A stretch of 64,000 nt of DNA from contig CP136064.1 in NCBI GenBank assembly GCA_032622095.1, forward strand, positions 275,115,614 to 275,179,613, written 5' to 3'. This DNA is from Siphonodentalium dalli. Its lineage: Eukaryota; Mollusca; Scaphopoda; Gadilida; Siphonodentaliidae. The notes beneath the pieces are model-generated. The model was not told where the DNA came from and did no database searches. It saw only the letters and a program-made list of their open reading frames with translations. Shown here one piece after another: positions 1 to 11,037 of this stretch. The translations under genes were made by a program, and so were the position numbers. Positions within the stretch are counted from its first letter, which is position 1. Each line of letters opens with the position of its first letter.

Positions 1-775
1 ATCTCTGCTTACTTTTGTATTTATACACACGATATCTCTCGTTGAAAGCTCCGGCAATTACAGCAACGGGCATCGCCAAAACAAGGAGTCCGGAAACCGC
101 ACACAAACCACCTACGATCTTACCACCTGTTGTTTCCGGTACGACGTCACCGTATCCTACCGTAGTCATGGTGATGGTTGCCCACCATATCGCGACGAAC
201 ATGTTCCCGAAAGACAACTCATTCTGCATCTCCAAATAGTACTCAACCGCTGCGAATATGAATATGAAGATAGCAAACGTTACCGACAAGAGTAGCAACT
301 CATAGGCACTGGATTTGATGGTCAAAAGTAATATCTTCAAACCACCAAATTGATTGGCGAGTCTGAAGAATCTAAGGAGCCGTAATACTTCAATCCCTCT
401 GAACACCCCGTATATATGAATATTCCGGGTATCATGATAGAGATTCGGGTGGAACTCCATGCCATAAGACACCCAGAGGGACGGGATGACGAGGGCGTCC
501 ACGGCATTCAGAACGTTCATGAAGAATTTCTTTTTGTTGTATGATATGAGGAGTCGTGTTATATAGTCTAAGGTGAAGTAAATCCTGATTCCGAGCTTCA
601 CCCAGTCTACCGCCGGATGTTCCACCTCCTGTTGGCGCATGCGTATCTTATCATTGCTGTGAGTCAAGTTACCAAATGTACCAGCATCGGCAGATATGCG
701 AAAAATGGGTGTAGTCTCCAAACAAACCAGCACGAACGCAAGTCCCAATATAATGAGGTAGGTGACCCCCCACAC
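1..775 (-). CDS. Kv3/Shaw-like voltage-gated K+ channel, transmembrane core exon (partial)
   Basis: This exon encodes 258 residues spanning S1 to just past S6 of a six-transmembrane voltage-gated potassium channel in the plasma membrane. S1 is about residues 1-20, S2 58-78, S3 86-103, S4 121-142, S5 160-182, the selectivity filter TVGYGD 205-210 and S6 219-242. The exon begins after a good acceptor (TTTCATTGCAG, ending at 776), and the frame is still open at position 1, so the C-terminal tail lies outside the window. It joins in phase 0 to the T1 exon at 18303-18737. Two oddities were re-read from the bases. S4 reads FRGIEVLRLLRFFRLAN, so the second arginine position is glutamate and the sixth is asparagine. 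The S6 hinge is PVAVI rather than PVPVI. The S2 acidic site is Asp (FTLD). An NLTH glycosylation sequon lies in the S1-S2 loop. No internal stop is seen, so it appears functional. Confidence 0.95.
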   Translation of the reverse strand, partial: MWGVTYLIILGLAFVLVCLETTPIFRISADAGTFGNLTHSNDKIRMRQQEVEHPAVDWVKLGIRIYFTLDYITRLLISYNKKKFFMNVLNAVDALVIPSLWVSYGMEFHPNLYHDTRNIHIYGVFRGIEVLRLLRFFRLANQFGGLKILLLTIKSSAYELLLLSVTFAIFIFIFAAVEYYLEMQNELSFGNMFVAIWWATITMTTVGYGDVVPETTGGKIVGGLCAVSGLLVLAMPVAVIAGAFNERYRVYKYKSKQR

Positions 776-1451
776 CTGCAATGAAATAAAAAGAGTGGCA
801 ATTAATTTAGTATTTAGTCATTTCTTTACTAAAAGTATTTATACATTGGAATGGTCTATTATTCACCTGGAGATATGTCTAGGAATATATAAACAGACGA
901 CATATAATACAAATGCAGGAGGATTCCTATTCATCAGAGCTACTACGAGTCAGTTCTGGGACAATATAGCGCTGTTAAAACTTCTTACCACTCGCGGTAC
1001 AGGATGGTATTGTTCTGTGTGTTTAAAGGTCCACTTAATTTTCGAATAACCGATTATTTTTTGTAGTGCCTTGATATACGGTTTTAATAACAATATGCAT
1101 AAAATATCATCATTTGGAACGTCTGTGTCTCAGAAGATGCCAATAAAGTAATAGAAAATAGCTGAAATCATAACATCATTTCCCCCGTTATGGCTCCCAG
1201 AATGCAACAGTTCAAACTATTTTATTGTTTTTAAATGGAAGGGGAATAACTCAAAATATACAGAGTTATTCCTCTTCCAATTAAATTAATATCTCGATAT
1301 CTCAACAAAAACAACGCGTTCAGAGTTTATTACATCGAATAAGTTGAAAATACAATGTTTTGGAGCTTCCTCTTTCAAATGGTATATAATATTGGCATAT
1401 ATTTTATATAATGTGATTTGGGGGTTTGACAATTAAGTGGGCCTTTACGTA
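776..1451. other. Intronic DNA, nothing recognised
   Basis: AT-rich intron sequence next to the core-exon acceptor. I saw no ORF with family features, no tandem array and no terminal repeats. Confidence 0.5.
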
Positions 1452-1612
1452 CATAGAGGATCTCACATGAGTTTCTATTTTATACGGAATTTATCAACCG
1501 AGTTCACTAAATTCGATTTGAGCCGAGGTTTACCGAGGCTCAAATAGAATTTAGAGGACGAGGTTGATAAATTACGTATAAAATAGGACGAGTGTGAGAT
1601 ACCTTTTATCAC
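1452..1612. repeat. Palindromic foldback element P1
   Basis: The two halves are imperfect reverse complements around a centre near 1530: GAGCC at 1520-1524 pairs with GGCTC at 1537-1541. The outer arms carry AGAGGATCTCACA and TGTGAGATA. Size and a GC-rich tip match five other palindromes in the window (P2-P6). The outer end (AGAGGATCTC, then TTATCACATGATC) resembles that of P4. Confidence 0.75.
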
Positions 1613-1784
1613 ATGATCAAATAAACCCGAAGCAACGCGAAATATTCATCGAAAACAACAATCATAAACTACAGCGATCGCAAGTTATTTGAAGAACGCC
1701 GTGACGTCATCGCACGCGCTGATATTAAACGTGTCTATTACCGATAATTATGAAACTGCTTTTATGGCCAAATTATGTGATAAA

Positions 1785-1917
1785 ATGTATTATGTACTTA
1801 ATTAATGGTGTTAAGGATGGTATGGTTCTGTTTTTTAAGCATTATGTACTTAATTAATGGTGTTAAGGATGGTATGGTTCTGTTTGTTTTTGCATTATGT
1901 ACTTAATTAATGGTGTT
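1785..1917. repeat. ~52-bp tandem repeat, 2.5 units
   Basis: TATGTACTTAATTAATGGTG recurs at about 1791, 1843 and 1896, with GGATGGTATGGTTCTG between. Units differ only in the T-run length. Confidence 0.85.
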
Positions 1918-2349
1918 ATCAGGCCAGATTCGGTGGTTGGCTCGATGAGAGCATACAAAGATCGCGTGTTAATGCTTGGCTCATCGAAACCGTAATCCTA
2001 ACTACGGATATGGCAAAACGACAACTGACAGAAAGAACATGATTTCAAGTGATGTAGTACCCAATTCGTAGTTCTTATCAGTAGAAGTTCATTATAGGAA
2101 AGGTGTCAACCGATGTTCTAACGACGAGTGAAGATTGAACCATAGTTCGCGAAAAGTCAAAAACGTATATGTTTGTTTGTTGATTGTGGTTTATCGTCGT
2201 TTCCGCCGCTAGGCCATATGGAAGAAAGACCACATAGGTGGTATATTTTACCGAAAAATCACTCCAATGAGTGTATAAACCACCGACCACCAGAAAGCAA
2301 CGAACAAACTTGCCCAGATACAAGACTCTGATTACCCCCCCCCCCCCCT

Positions 2350-2462
2350 TATGGCGGATCACGAATCCGCGCTAGTTGGGGTTTGAACCAGTTTCATCAG
2401 CGCTGGAGGTCTACGACGGCGTAATGCACTGAGGGCTCTACCGATTGGACCACCACCACACC
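2350..2462 (-). mobile_element. tRNA-derived SINE or tRNA pseudogene
   Basis: On the minus strand there is an A-box-like TGGTCCAATCGGTAGAG, then GGTTCAAACCC, which matches the polymerase III B box, at about the right spacing. The acceptor stem is not cleanly paired, so this is a SINE head or tRNA pseudogene rather than a working tRNA. It follows a C-run at 2336-2347. Confidence 0.6.
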
Positions 2463-2569
2463 AAGAACGTATATCAAGTGCAACCAGTTTTAAGTGCACC
2501 CACAGTATGCAAAGGGTGTGCGGTATAAGCAAACACTCAACACCAGGGTGGGGCGCATAATGCAACGCA

Positions 2570-2970
2570 TTAACCCTTTACCCAACAGAAGGGCCATGTG
2601 CCAATGCATTCTCTTATATATGCGAGTCGACCATAGGTCGCCTCGCATATATAAGAGAATGCATTGGCTTAACACATTAAAAATTATAAAATTGTTAAAG
2701 AATGTAAGAACAAATGGTAAAAAGTGTTAAAAAAACGATTTTTTTTAGGCCAATGCATTCTCTTATATATGCGAGGCGACCTATGGTCGACTCGCATATA
2801 TAAGAGAATGCATTGGCACAGGGCATAACTGTAACTATCACAATGTGGTCAAGGAGCCGGTTCCAATGATATCCATATATGTATGGTTCTATTGAGACAG
2901 ACCGAAGATATTTTAGGCTGTTAAAGCTTTATTTGGCCGGTTTTGGCCGGTTTGTTGGGTAAAGGGTTAA
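2570..2970 (+). mobile_element. piggyBac-type palindromic MITE, copy 1
   Basis: Ends are TTAACCCTTTACCCAACA and its reverse complement TGTTGGGTAAAGGGTTAA. The TTAA target and CCC-starting TIR are typical of piggyBac superfamily elements. Inside lie two ~69-bp hairpins, each beginning CCAATGCATTCTCTTATATA. The second is the reverse complement of the first, and a ~75-bp AT-rich spacer separates them. A unique arm with GAGCCGGTTCCAATGATATC follows. There is no coding capacity, so mobility would need a transposase in trans. Confidence 0.9.
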
Positions 2971-3244
2971 GCCCATGCACTGTAGATCACAAGTATTCAC
3001 TGTGATTTTTCGCAGTGATCCATTAATGTGATTCAACACAAATCCGGCAGACTGACCAGCTAGGGCTCACCAAGTATAACCGCGAAGAATGCAGTGAGAA
3101 TCGCCGTAACACATCGATAACAACTGAGAATATTTCACGCCGTTTCAAATTTTTTAAAAAGAATAATAACTATTGACTTTTGATAATTGTCTTGTCTTGA
3201 CTTCTTCAAACTTCTAATAGCCGCGAAAATAACAATTTGAGGAT

Positions 3245-3345
3245 ATAGTATTGAATTGAATTGTTTATTTGCACAGTCAATATCGAAGTTGCAACATGCT
3301 ACAACGTGTACGTGTACATATATACAAACAATACATAACATATAT
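3245..3345 (-). mobile_element. 3' tail of a LINE/SINE, minus orientation
   Basis: On the minus strand the sequence ends AAATAAACAATTCAATTCAAT: a polyadenylation-like hexamer followed by a short pentamer repeat. The same plan is seen at 6.5, 14.65 and 54.55 kb. The body upstream is not recognisable. Confidence 0.45.
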
Positions 3346-3449
3346 GTAAATCAATAAATTCATCCATGATTATATTGATAATAAAGGCAAATAGAGCTAA
3401 TACATTTAGGAATATGTTTCTTAAATTGTATATAAGTCATATATTATTT

Positions 3450-4126
3450 ATTTTATATATAGTATAATATACTACTAGCGTCATGCTCACTCTTTTCAAT
3501 ATATTTATATTTGGCAGTGACAGCAATCTGTAGAACTACACTACTGATATGGATATATTGAAAGTACGCGGTGAGATTTGTATATAACTGCACCCACCAT
3601 GTTAATTACTTAATAGACTTATTGTTGAGTATGTCACATTAAATCACATTAAAAAAAATCACCACGGTGTTGAGTGTTTTGCTAATCGCACACGTTTTAC
3701 GTACTGTATGGTGTGAACTCATATCGAGTCGTTGACACAAGAATATTGCTGATGTGGCGACGACACGTAGACAATTATGTCAAGCATTATGAACGCTAAC
3801 TAGGTTGTAATTCATAGTTAGTGTCGGTGTTTGTACAAACGAGCTCTTTGTCGCTTGTCAATTCGACAAGAAAATTGCTATGCTATATTGACACTTTCCT
3901 AAGAAAAAAACTGTTTTGACGCCACAAATTGTACATTACGAAGCATTCTAGATTAATGATATGTAAATGATGTGATCGGTTGTCAGAAATTAAGTTTTAA
4001 GACGAGGATATATTTGTTAGCGGTAGCTGTTTAGATATAGAAGGTCGATGTACCATTGGTTACATGCAGTGATTAGACGATGTGTACGAACATTATGTTA
4101 ACGAAGTTAAGCAACGTTGATTCCTG
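3450..4126. other. Intronic DNA, nothing recognised
   Basis: No coding signature or repeat structure was seen here apart from short AT runs. Confidence 0.45.
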
Positions 4127-4510
4127 TTAACCCTTTACCCAACAAACCGGCCAAAACCGGCCAAATAATGCTTCAACAGCCTAAAATATCTTCGGTCTGT
4201 CTCAATAGAACCATACAAATATGGATATCATTGGAACCGGCTCCTTGACCACATTGTGCCCTGTGCCAATGCATTCTCTTATATATGCGAGTCGACCATA
4301 GGTCGCCTCGCATATATAAGAGAATGCATTGGCCTAAAAAAATCTTTTTTTAACACTTTTTACCATTTTTTCTTACATTCTTTAACAATTTTATAATTTT
4401 TAATGTGTTAAGCCAATGCATTCTCTTATATATGCGAGGCGACCTATGGTCGACTCGCATATATAAGAGAATGCATTGGCACAGGGCCGTTCTGTTGGGT
4501 AAAGGGTTAA
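4127..4510 (-). mobile_element. piggyBac-type palindromic MITE, copy 2
   Basis: Same TTAA-CCCTTTACCCAACA termini as copy 1 but inverted: the ACAAACCGGCC arm comes first. Both internal hairpins are present. The arm between the GAACCGGCTCCTTGACC motif and the first hairpin is about 17 bp shorter than in other copies. Confidence 0.9.
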
Positions 4511-4859
4511 ATAGTCTTTTGAATGCAATGTCCATCCATTTTACACACGTTATGTGTGTGTTTTGTATTGTGCAGAGTCTTGTTATATAATACCTTATAC
4601 TTTATATTTTCGCTCTAATATAATGAATTTTAAGTAGCCATTCTGTTTGCAACGAATGAACTTAGCGATGTTGATGGATTCCACATCCATTGACTTCTTC
4701 TATCTCCGTCATTGAACACATCGAAACATTCGAGTAAACGCACTGATCGAGTCGCTGTATTATAACAAATCAGATCCTTGGGATTGACGCTTGGTCGCGT
4801 AGCTCGCATCGCGACGCCGTGTGGATACCGCAGAGATATTATGTTAATTGTCCTGTCTG

Positions 4860-5630
4860 AGCGTTGACCAGCCCGGACCCCCCATATGGACTATATGAGT
4901 GATTTTAAGGGCAATATAAGTGCAGGGGTGTCATGGAAACCCACCCAGGGTCGCTATTACCCCTCAAAATGCCGGCATCGGCGAAAATGTTTGCCGCGAA
5001 ATGAAGCTAACAGCCCGGACCGCCCCTGTTGCGTCCAGGTGTGATTTTAGTATCCATATCTGTGCGAGGGTGTTAACGAAACCCAAATACGCACGGAGAG
5101 TGGTCAAGGTCAAACGGAAGTGCCGTTTATTAACGCCTAAACTTCCCAGATTCAGCCAGAATTACAAAATTGTGCCCCCAATAAACAAACTCACAGCCCG
5201 GACCCCCTTAATGTCCTGAGTTGTCCTCATACTTCTAATATCTCCTTACATATGTGTTGTGGAACTACCCTCGACTACACTCACGAAGATACAAGGTCGA
5301 GTCGCCCATGAATGCCTGGCAATTAACCCCCAAAAAGCCGCCATCGACGATTATGTTTACCGATAACGACGCTGACAGCCCGGACCAGCCCGGACCATCC
5401 CGGTCCAGCCAGGACCCCCCATATGGACTATATGAGTGGTTTTAAGGGCAATATAAGTGCAGGGGTGTCGTGGAAACTCATAGCCCGGACGCCCTTAATG
5501 TCCTCGTACTTCTAATAACTCCTTACATATGTGTTGTGGAACTACCCTCGACTACACTCACGAAGAAAGCCCACGAAAGCCTGGCATTAACCCCGCCACC
5601 GCCGAATATGTTTACCAATAACGAAGCTAA
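4860..5630. repeat. Degenerate long-period tandem duplication
   Basis: CATATGGACTATATGAGTG with GGGCAATATAAGTGCAGGGG occurs near 4880 and 5415. TCCTTACATATGTGTTGTGG with its downstream block occurs near 5240 and 5520. The core AGCCCGGACC is scattered through the region. The ORFs spanning it are products of this repeat and show no protein family. Confidence 0.7.
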
Positions 5631-5854
5631 CCTGTTCAATCTTTTGTGATATTTGTAAAGCTTTTGAAATTGTCTGGATCCCTTTATTTGCTCTGCCTAG
5701 CTCATTCTTTTTGAGACAATGTCTTGTGAATGATTGAACATATTTATTGTGACCCACTCTCACATATACATATCTTAGATTTATGGAGCAACGGCTTCAG
5801 TATGAACGTTCACTGCTTCAAATGTGCTTGCTTCCGTGAACGTGAAATTGTTTT

Positions 5855-5940
5855 TCATTTCGTATCGAAAAGTATCGATGGGAATGGCGCATTGAATCTC
5901 CCTGTAATCAAGTATCGATAGGAATGGCGCATTGAATCTC
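5855..5940. repeat. ~40-bp direct duplication
   Basis: AGTATCGAT(G/A)GGAATGGCGC with ATTGAATCTCCCTG occurs twice back to back, differing at a few bases. It abuts the SINE that follows. Confidence 0.85.
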
Positions 5941-5944
5941 CCTG

Positions 5945-6064
5945 AATTCAGATCAGGCTTTGATTTTTGCCCATGTCGGGAATCAAACTGCGCCGACCTA
6001 GTCAAGCCCAGGCTGCGGTTATGATGTCCACGACTTAACCACATCGACTACGGGGACATCCATA
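5945..6064 (-). mobile_element. tRNA-derived SINE
   Basis: Read on the minus strand: GTCCCCGTAGTCGATGTGG, then TTAAGTCGTGGACATCATAA, which looks like D-arm and anticodon-arm sequence, and then a B-box-like GTTTGATTCCCG with a closing GGGC. This is a SINE head with mutations in the A box. No paired acceptor stem of a functional tRNA was found. Confidence 0.6.
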
Positions 6065-6695
6065 TAAAAGGAAGCCATTTCACCGAGAGTTGGTAAGCGT
6101 ATTAGTCTGAACATGGGTTCGAATTGTTGACACATAACTGATCCACCGTTATACTGCACAATGCACTTCCTCCTAAATTATATATGTGACCATATGATTA
6201 CTGAACCAGGTACTGGTGTATATATACTATCGCATATGATTTATACGACATTTTAGAAGCAAAAGCTACATATGTTCATGCCCCTTCAAAACAAAACAAA
6301 ACAAAATAATCGAATTATGTTATCAGGAACGGTTTCGAAAATAGGACATCCGACTCGGACATTGTAGAATTAATGATAAAAATTAACGGGAAACCCTGGT
6401 GCATGTACAAATTTCAGAACAAGATTTTTCTCAGAAAATGCCATTTATACTTGGAAAGTGACGAGTTTCTAAAAAAAAAAATGCCAGGTACGACAATTCA
6501 ATTCAATTATTTATTCACTCAAATCGTCAAATATGACACAATAGAGCTCGGTGGAATATAGTGCATATAATTTCTGTGCAAATTACAAAAGTGGTGCGCG
6601 TTGAAAATTACACATATTATAATAATACAGTTGATTGAGAACAGCCCATGGTTGTGCAAATGTCGGATTTTAATGTATTACGTATATAGTATGCC

Positions 6696-9600
6696 TCAGG
6701 AGTTTTTGAATAAAATCAGGACCCGTCTAATGAAAAGAGATAGGTTTTTCAAGGTTTTATGTCGTTTACAGTTAAAAAGTTCACTTAATTTGATGGTATT
6801 TGGTCGACAATAATAATATTTGTGTATGTATTTGACTCGCAGGTCTTTTAAACACGGGCATTGCAATATTACGTGGAATTCGTCCCCTATATTTGTACCG
6901 CATAGAGTACATAGTCTATCGGAATAATCTGAGTTAATCCATGAACCAGATTCGATTGGTAAGTGGTGGTTGCGGGTACGAAATTTCAGAAGTATTTGGA
7001 CGGTGTCGTTTTTCACGAAAGAGAGGAATTTCTCTTTGGTGAAGTCGTGTTTTATAATTCGGTAAAAGGCATACTTATTTGAATTACACATTGTACCTCT
7101 CCATTCTTGAATGAATTGGTCTTCCAGCCTACACTTGACCGACTTCTTAAATCTGTCGAGACTAGATAATGTGTGGTTGATCCATATACCCCCCATTCCA
7201 AGTTCATTTAACAGTTTATGCACATTTGCAATCCATGGGTTGTTAACGTTAGATGAGTTGTAATAAGTGAATAATATATAATACAGTATAAATGGTAGCC
7301 TATTGCAGTTCATTTGTATAAGTTTTCCCCAGTACGTTAAATTTCTTAATTTGATTTTCATAGTGATGGGGAATATTCCCAGTTCCCCATACACGAATGC
7401 TGAAGGTGTAGATTTTTTCAGATTGAGCAAAATTTTTAGAAACCATAGTTCTATTTTCTGGAAGCAGGATTGGTTTTCGAATGACCAAATCTCTGCTCCG
7501 TATGTTAGAATCGGGACAATTGATTTTTCGTAAACTTCGAGTGTGCTCTCTACAGTTAAGCTATTGGATCTCTTCTTATTAAGTAATGCGTACATCGCTT
7601 TTTTTAGCTCTTTCGCAGCGCATGTTTCTATCAAGAGAGAAGGAGCCATTTCTATGGAAGGTAGTTCCTAAATATGTATAATCTTTCACTGTTTCAATGT
7701 TATTGTTGCCGATTTTAAAAATATTATTATGTTTTTTCTTGCAGTTTCTTCCAAATATTAGTACTTTAGTTTTTGTTACGTTGATATCTAGTTTCCACTG
7801 CTTACAGTAGTTAGAGAATTTGTGAAGGGCATAATGGAGATCATCGGCTGAATGTGCCAGTAGGACAGTATCGTCCGCATATATCAGGATAAAGAGCTTT
7901 ATGTAAAACTCGCTGTCGAAATCTGATATATCTATACCATTATAACCTGATTTTTTCAGTGAGCTTTCGATATCGTTGACGTATAGGGCGTATAGCAGAG
8001 GTGATAAGTTGTCTCCCTGTTTTAGGCCCACACTACTGTTGATGAAGCTTGATTCGTGCGTTTTCGTGCGAATACAGAGTTTCAGGTTATTATACAATGC
8101 TTTTATAACTGCAAGGATTTTCCCATCTATTTTATATTTAATCAGTTTCTGCCATAAAGCTGCTCGCCATACCGAGTCAAAAGCTTTTGAAAAATCAATA
8201 AAAGCACAAAACAGGCGTTCTTTCTTAGCTTTAAGTAACTCCCTTATGGTATACAGGGAGAAGATATGATCTGCTGTTGAGTAGCCTTTACGGAATCCGG
8301 CCTGACATTCTGTTTGTATGTTATTCAAGTACAGGAATAAATTAAGTCGACTGTTCAGAATGCTCGAGAATAGTTTTGATAGACAGCTTAAGAGTGTAAT
8401 CTTTCTGTAGTTATTTGGGTCTAAACAGTCGCCTTTATGTTTGTAAATTGGGTGGATTATCCCTTCTGTCCAGGTAAGAGGTACTAATCCACTATCAAGG
8501 ATAAGATTGAAAAACTCCACATAACTATTTTCAAATAGTGTTGCAGATTTTTTTATATAATCGTTCGTTATATTATCAATTCCGGGCGATTTGCCGATTT
8601 TCAATTTACTAACTGCGCTACGCACCTCTTCGATTGATATGGGAATTGACAATGTAGAGTTATCTATCCCGACTAATTGTTCTATGTCAGGGATATGCTC
8701 TTCGTGAGTGTCGTTTTCGGAGGCATTTTTTTCTTCAGATTCAAAGAAATCTTGGAATTCATCAATGTTTGGCATAGGCTTTTCTTTCCGATTAGGTTCG
8801 AGTTCGTTTATAAATTTCCAAAACTCCCTGGTGGAGGATACGCGGGCCTTATGTACTTTTGCTCTTATTTTATGATTGTGTTGTAACTTGCTATTAACTA
8901 GGGCAAGTTTGTACTGCTTTCGAGTTTGAGTCACCAACTCTTTATGTATAATAGTTGGATATCTCTTATACTTCTTTCGCGCTTTCCGGTAGGTTGTTCT
9001 GGCTGACTGACAGTCCCTGGCAAACCAGGGTCTGTGCTTATTGTACTTAGTCGTTTGGTTATTGTTTTGTCCATTTGATTTATTTTCTCTTCGAAATTTG
9101 TCCAGTGATTTGAAAAATTGATCTCCAATGCGATCTGAGATTATATCAACGTCAACCTGTTTTGTATTTTGTGAACGCAAATTATTAATTGTATTCGTTA
9201 ACTGACAAATTTCACCTAAGTCTAAATTCTTTGTGAATTGCTCAGTGGTGTGTGCGTCCCATTTTCGAAAGGCGCTCCTGCTATTGGTCGCCTTTGCTTT
9301 TGTTTTGGTCACGTGATGTTTTGACGCGTATTGATTTCTACTGCTGAGAATGGAATGTAGGTTACACTTTACTATGAGTCCTCTGTGTACATCAGAGTAA
9401 AGTGAGTTAAACTCATCCACGATTAATTCGGTCACCCGTGGTATCATATGCGGCGAAGCGATCACATAGTCAATTACGCTTACATTGTTACAGGTAAATT
9501 TGGACGAGGGGTCACCTAGTCGGCCGTTTAAGATAAGCTGATTGGTTTCCCGGCACGCATGAATGAGCTTGACACCGCTTGCATTTGAAGTACTGTCTGG

Positions 9601-10143
9601 GTTCAGTCTGTCTACCGTAACGTTTGTCACCTTGAACTTGTCTATTATCCCCTTTGCGTGTTGATTATCGGTCAGAGTACCCGTCCGGGCATTAAAGTCC
9701 CCGGCCACTAAAACGTTATCAAAGTTGATAGTTTTCTCAAGAATGGAAAGATGGAGGTTATCGAAAGTATTATCTTTAAAGTATTTAGAGTTATCCGGAG
9801 GGACGTATGTATTACCAAAGACATACGCATTTTTGTTGTATTTGTACATACACCAGAGCACAGTTTCGCATTTATCGTCAATGTGTGTGAAGTAATTGGC
9901 CAAAGTTTCCCTGACGGCTGTACAAATACCCCCTGACCTATATCTTGCTGTTTTAAATCTGTTTTTCACACCTATTATTTTGAAACCGTCAATTATTATA
10001 GAGTCAATTTCGTCCGTTTTTGATTCCTGAAACAAAAGGATGTCATAGTTATTGATATAATCCAAGAATTCCGGATCGTTCAGTTTGGACATCAGTCCGC
10101 ATACATTTAGAGACAAAATATTAAGTGAGCCAATTTGGGTCAC
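6696..10143 (-). pseudogene. LINE-A ORF2: APE endonuclease-reverse transcriptase, one frameshift
   Basis: The protein cuts target DNA and reverse-transcribes the element RNA (target-primed reverse transcription). The APE domain fills about residues 1-250: LNILSLNVCGL, Glu40 in FQESK, VAGDFNARTG near 147-155, and SDVHRG. The RT domain is in the middle, with GKSPGIDNITNDY, NYRKITLL, AFIDFSKAFDSVWR (catalytic Asp), LKQGDNLSPLLYALYVNDI and ILIYADDTVLL. The C-terminal part holds GELGIFPITMK and a CX2CX8HX4C knuckle (CTLCGTNIGDEFHVILQC). A single one-base shift near 7625-7650 moves the last ~310 codons into another frame; otherwise it is intact. There is no ATG ahead of the APE motif. The frame begins just after the TAG that ends ORF1 and is the same frame as ORF1. 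Confidence 0.92.
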
Positions 10144-10155
10144 TCCCGGGCAGTC

Positions 10156-11037
10156 CTATAGGTGCGTGTCGACTGAGTCGCGACTTTGTTTGGCAACTTG
10201 TCTCGTGTTAACGGTATTGTTATTGTAATTATGTGTTGTCACAACATGATCATTGTCATTACGTTCGTCTTGTCGATTGAATTGTCCACTGTTCTGTGTC
10301 GTTCTTCTACCAGTCAACACTCTGCGTCCGTATGAATGTCCTCGCGAGTTATTTCCCCTAGGAAATGTTTTGGGTCGTGCGCCCCTTCCACTTCCACTGG
10401 GCGGTGGGTTTTGTCCGTCACATGTATGCGAATTATAACTCGCATAATTTTTTGAATAATTCCCAGAATTGTCATTTGTCTGTGTATTGAGGTCTGGGTT
10501 TTGGACAGCTTGTTTAGAGTCTCTGTCACACCTATAGTGCGGTCTACCTGCAGCTTGGTATTGTTTATTGTCAATATATAATCTGTCTGCAACCACTCGC
10601 GCTTTGTGTCCCTTGTTCCGTGCGTCCTTAGCTATTGGATTGAGTACCTGCTTTCTGTAGTTATTTATGACCTGTGGGTGGTGTTCGTTTATGTAACAGT
10701 TAGTGTTTTTGAGAGAACCGCTCTTTTTCCTGATATTTTCTCGGTCTTTGAATTTACAAAATGTTGCCAATATTGGTCTTGCTTTTCCATCCGTTGGTTT
10801 CCCTATCCGTTTCACAGTTTCGAATTCAACAACATCAAAAACATACAACTTATCCTGAATGAAATCGCACAAAATTTCCTCTGTCGACACACTGTCGGAT
10901 TCTGATTCCACTATGCCTGTGAGAATTAGGTCATTCTGCATAGTATCCGATTGCAGATCTGTGACTTGCTCCATCATATATTGCGTGCGTTTTTCCAACA
11001 GATCTAATTTAGCTTTATTTTTAATTGAATCTATCAC
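10156..11037 (-). CDS. LINE-A ORF1: RNA-binding protein (RRM/CTD type)
   Basis: This is an L1-ORF1-like nucleic-acid chaperone, expected to coat the LINE RNA. A short helical, probably coiled-coil start (LDLLEKRTQYMMEQVTDLQ) precedes an RRM-like part (NDLILTGIVESESDS and VKRIGKPTDGKARPILATF). A CTD-like part follows (INEHHPQVINNYRKQVLNPI and ARVVADRLYIDNKQY). The last ~125 residues are a disordered tail rich in N, R, G, S and Q with GRGARP and RGHSYGRR. The listed 5' end is a GTG; the first ATG is at about 10977. It ends with TAG at 10158-10156 and ORF2 continues in the same frame, giving a gag-pol-like layout. Confidence 0.82.
   Translation of the reverse strand: MIDSIKNKAKLDLLEKRTQYMMEQVTDLQSDTMQNDLILTGIVESESDSVSTEEILCDFIQDKLYVFDVVEFETVKRIGKPTDGKARPILATFCKFKDRENIRKKSGSLKNTNCYINEHHPQVINNYRKQVLNPIAKDARNKGHKARVVADRLYIDNKQYQAAGRPHYRCDRDSKQAVQNPDLNTQTNDNSGNYSKNYASYNSHTCDGQNPPPSGSGRGARPKTFPRGNNSRGHSYGRRVLTGRRTTQNSGQFNRQDERNDNDHVVTTHNYNNNTVNTRQVAKQSRDSVDTHL

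Noticed and set aside
2586-2818. MITE hairpins as microRNA genes
   Set aside because: The stems are long and nearly perfect and occur in many identical mobile copies; without small-RNA data they are better called transposon palindromes.
4920-5219. 99-codon ORF with a cysteine-containing basic protein
   Set aside because: It lies fully in the degenerate long-period repeat, and its frame is not kept in the second repeat copy.
5945-6064. Functional tRNA gene
   Set aside because: A B box is present, but the A box is altered and no seven-pair acceptor stem was found; it fits a SINE better.
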